Positions 63,379-64,000 of a stretch of DNA of 64,000 bases are shown one piece after another. The first letter of the stretch is position 1, and every line of letters starts with the position of its first letter. Position numbers and translations under genes: made by a program. A model generated the notes under the pieces. It saw nothing but the letters and a program-made list of their open reading frames with translations. It did not search any database and was not told the origin of the DNA. The stretch comes from CAYPNF01 sp964411985 (GTDB lineage: Bacteria; Verrucomicrobiota; Verrucomicrobiia; Limisphaerales; J093): contig CAYPNF010000046.1 in the NCBI GenBank assembly GCA_964411985.1, forward strand, positions 3,525 through 67,524, read 5' to 3'.

Positions 63379-63786
63379 GAGGACCAGCCGATTGCCTCCC
63401 AAATCGAAGGGGGCGGCTGCCACCAAAAGGCGAACCTCGCGCCGGGCATCCCCGGAGCCGATCCAGAGTTCATATTCCTGCTGGAGCACGTTCCGGCCTT
63501 TGGCGGCTTCCCTGATGCTGCTCAAAATCGTGCAGGTTCGGCAGTGTGCCGCGGACCCGCAACCGTCCTCCGTCTCCTGGCTTGTGGCACACTGCAACAC
63601 TTCGCCGCAGGATTGCCCAGGGAAATGTTCAGTCTTGCCTCCCAGAAAGCGAGCCGCCTCCCGGTTGACTGACACAATCTTAGCATCCTTGTCCACAACG
63701 ATCAAACTCGTTGGCACAGAATCCAGGTTGGCCAGCACCTGAGTTTTGTTCGTTGTGTTGGAGGCGGAACCTACGCTGGTTTTCAT
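63328..63786 (-). CDS. Single PAS-domain protein with Cys-rich insert
   Basis: The 152-residue protein is one PAS domain: 'VPTSLIVVDKDAKIVSVNREAARFLG', an insert with five or six cysteines ('CGEVLQCATSQETEDGCG', 'HCRTCTI'), then 'LLVAAAPFDLGGNRLVLLSLEDVTEQ'. The insert has the C-x(4-5)-C ... G-C-G ... C-x-x-C layout also present in the large soluble hybrid kinase of this window, and may bind a metal or cluster or sense redox state (inference). No output domain is present, so it would act through partners. The 3' end overlaps the preceding convergent gene. Confidence 0.82.
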   Translation of the reverse strand: MKTSVGSASNTTNKTQVLANLDSVPTSLIVVDKDAKIVSVNREAARFLGGKTEHFPGQSCGEVLQCATSQETEDGCGSAAHCRTCTILSSIREAAKGRNVLQQEYELWIGSGDARREVRLLVAAAPFDLGGNRLVLLSLEDVTEQVRLRHQS

Positions 63787-64000
63787 GATCGATATCGGAC
63801 TACGGGCGAGCTGGAGAACTCCACCGAACGCCCATTTCCGGACAGGGTAGCTTCAAAAGATGCTTTTCCCATGAGTTGTGCACTTTCAGTTCTCAATCGC
63901 TCTAAGGCATAGCATTGCCTAATTTTCTATAATAGCTAGCCAAATGTCAGCAATTCTCATTTTGAGCGAGGTGCTGGGGGCCTGAAGTACGTCGCCACGC
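63787..64000. other. Gene-free right end of the window
   Basis: These 214 bases upstream of the PAS gene are AT-richer than the surroundings and contain TATAAT on the plus strand (63928-63933) without a good -35 at the right distance. No coding sequence is evident; a gene starting beyond the window may have its promoter here. Confidence 0.35.

Noticed and set aside
1..64000. CRISPR array, rRNA, tRNA or intact insertion sequence
   Set aside because: I found no regular spaced repeats, no rRNA-like sequence, no cloverleaf I could defend and no transposase motif. A tRNAscan or covariance search was not possible here.

Overview
The window looks like a chromosomal piece of a Verrucomicrobiota bacterium, most like the Pedosphaera/Limisphaera side of the phylum. 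This is inference from gene content, not from a marker gene. Supporting signs are Gfo/Idh/MocA oxidoreductases (one with a Tat signal), a DUF1080 protein, very large secreted proteins with thrombospondin-type-3 Asp repeats and a C-terminal 'Y-x-V/I-x-S-S-x-DL-x-x-W' module, GH2 and GH20-like glycosidases, weak Shine-Dalgarno sites and high GC. No rRNA, tRNA, CRISPR array or intact transposase was seen.

Region 1-4 kb (minus strand) is the most unusual part. It holds a glycyl radical enzyme cut by the window edge, a C_GCAxxG_C_C protein, a rhodanese, and a protein that keeps the Cys-His-Arg triad and other signatures of DszB, the 2'-hydroxybiphenyl-2-sulfinate desulfinase. A REC-only response regulator lies upstream. 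I read this as a candidate anaerobic organosulfur (sulfinate or sulfonate) degradation locus that I do not recognise from known pathways.

Region 4-22 kb mixes secreted proteins (a 13-repeat LVVW/DIYG protein, an SGNH hydrolase, a CBM-like protein, an unknown secreted protein, and an esterase fused to an apparent alpha/alpha-barrel) with housekeeping genes: mfd, pyrF and a COG1092 rRNA methyltransferase. Region 22-28 kb is sensory: a chemoreceptor with a CxxCH haem motif, a PAS/HisKA_2 kinase with its response regulator, and a second chemoreceptor.

Region 28-37 kb is a block between two ~130-bp direct repeats (about 91% identical by eye). It holds a ~2,550-codon secreted multidomain protein ending in an alpha/beta hydrolase, split by one in-frame TAG, and a membrane-anchored carboxypeptidase-regulatory-like protein. 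Region 37-44 kb carries a DegT/DnrJ/EryC1 aminotransferase, a Gfo/Idh/MocA oxidoreductase, a GH2 and a GH20-like glycosidase, consistent with sugar modification and glycan breakdown.

Region 44-48 kb has cytochrome bd oxidase (cydAB), a CIA30 protein and a GNAT acetyltransferase among gene remnants (3' end of an nhaC-type antiporter, 5' end of an SDR gene). Region 48-60 kb has two large hybrid histidine kinases, a CheR methyltransferase and a 1,723-aa subtilisin-like peptidase. Region 60-64 kb has a DUF1080 protein overlapping a class II DAHP synthase, an unknown protein and a Cys-rich PAS protein that converge and overlap.
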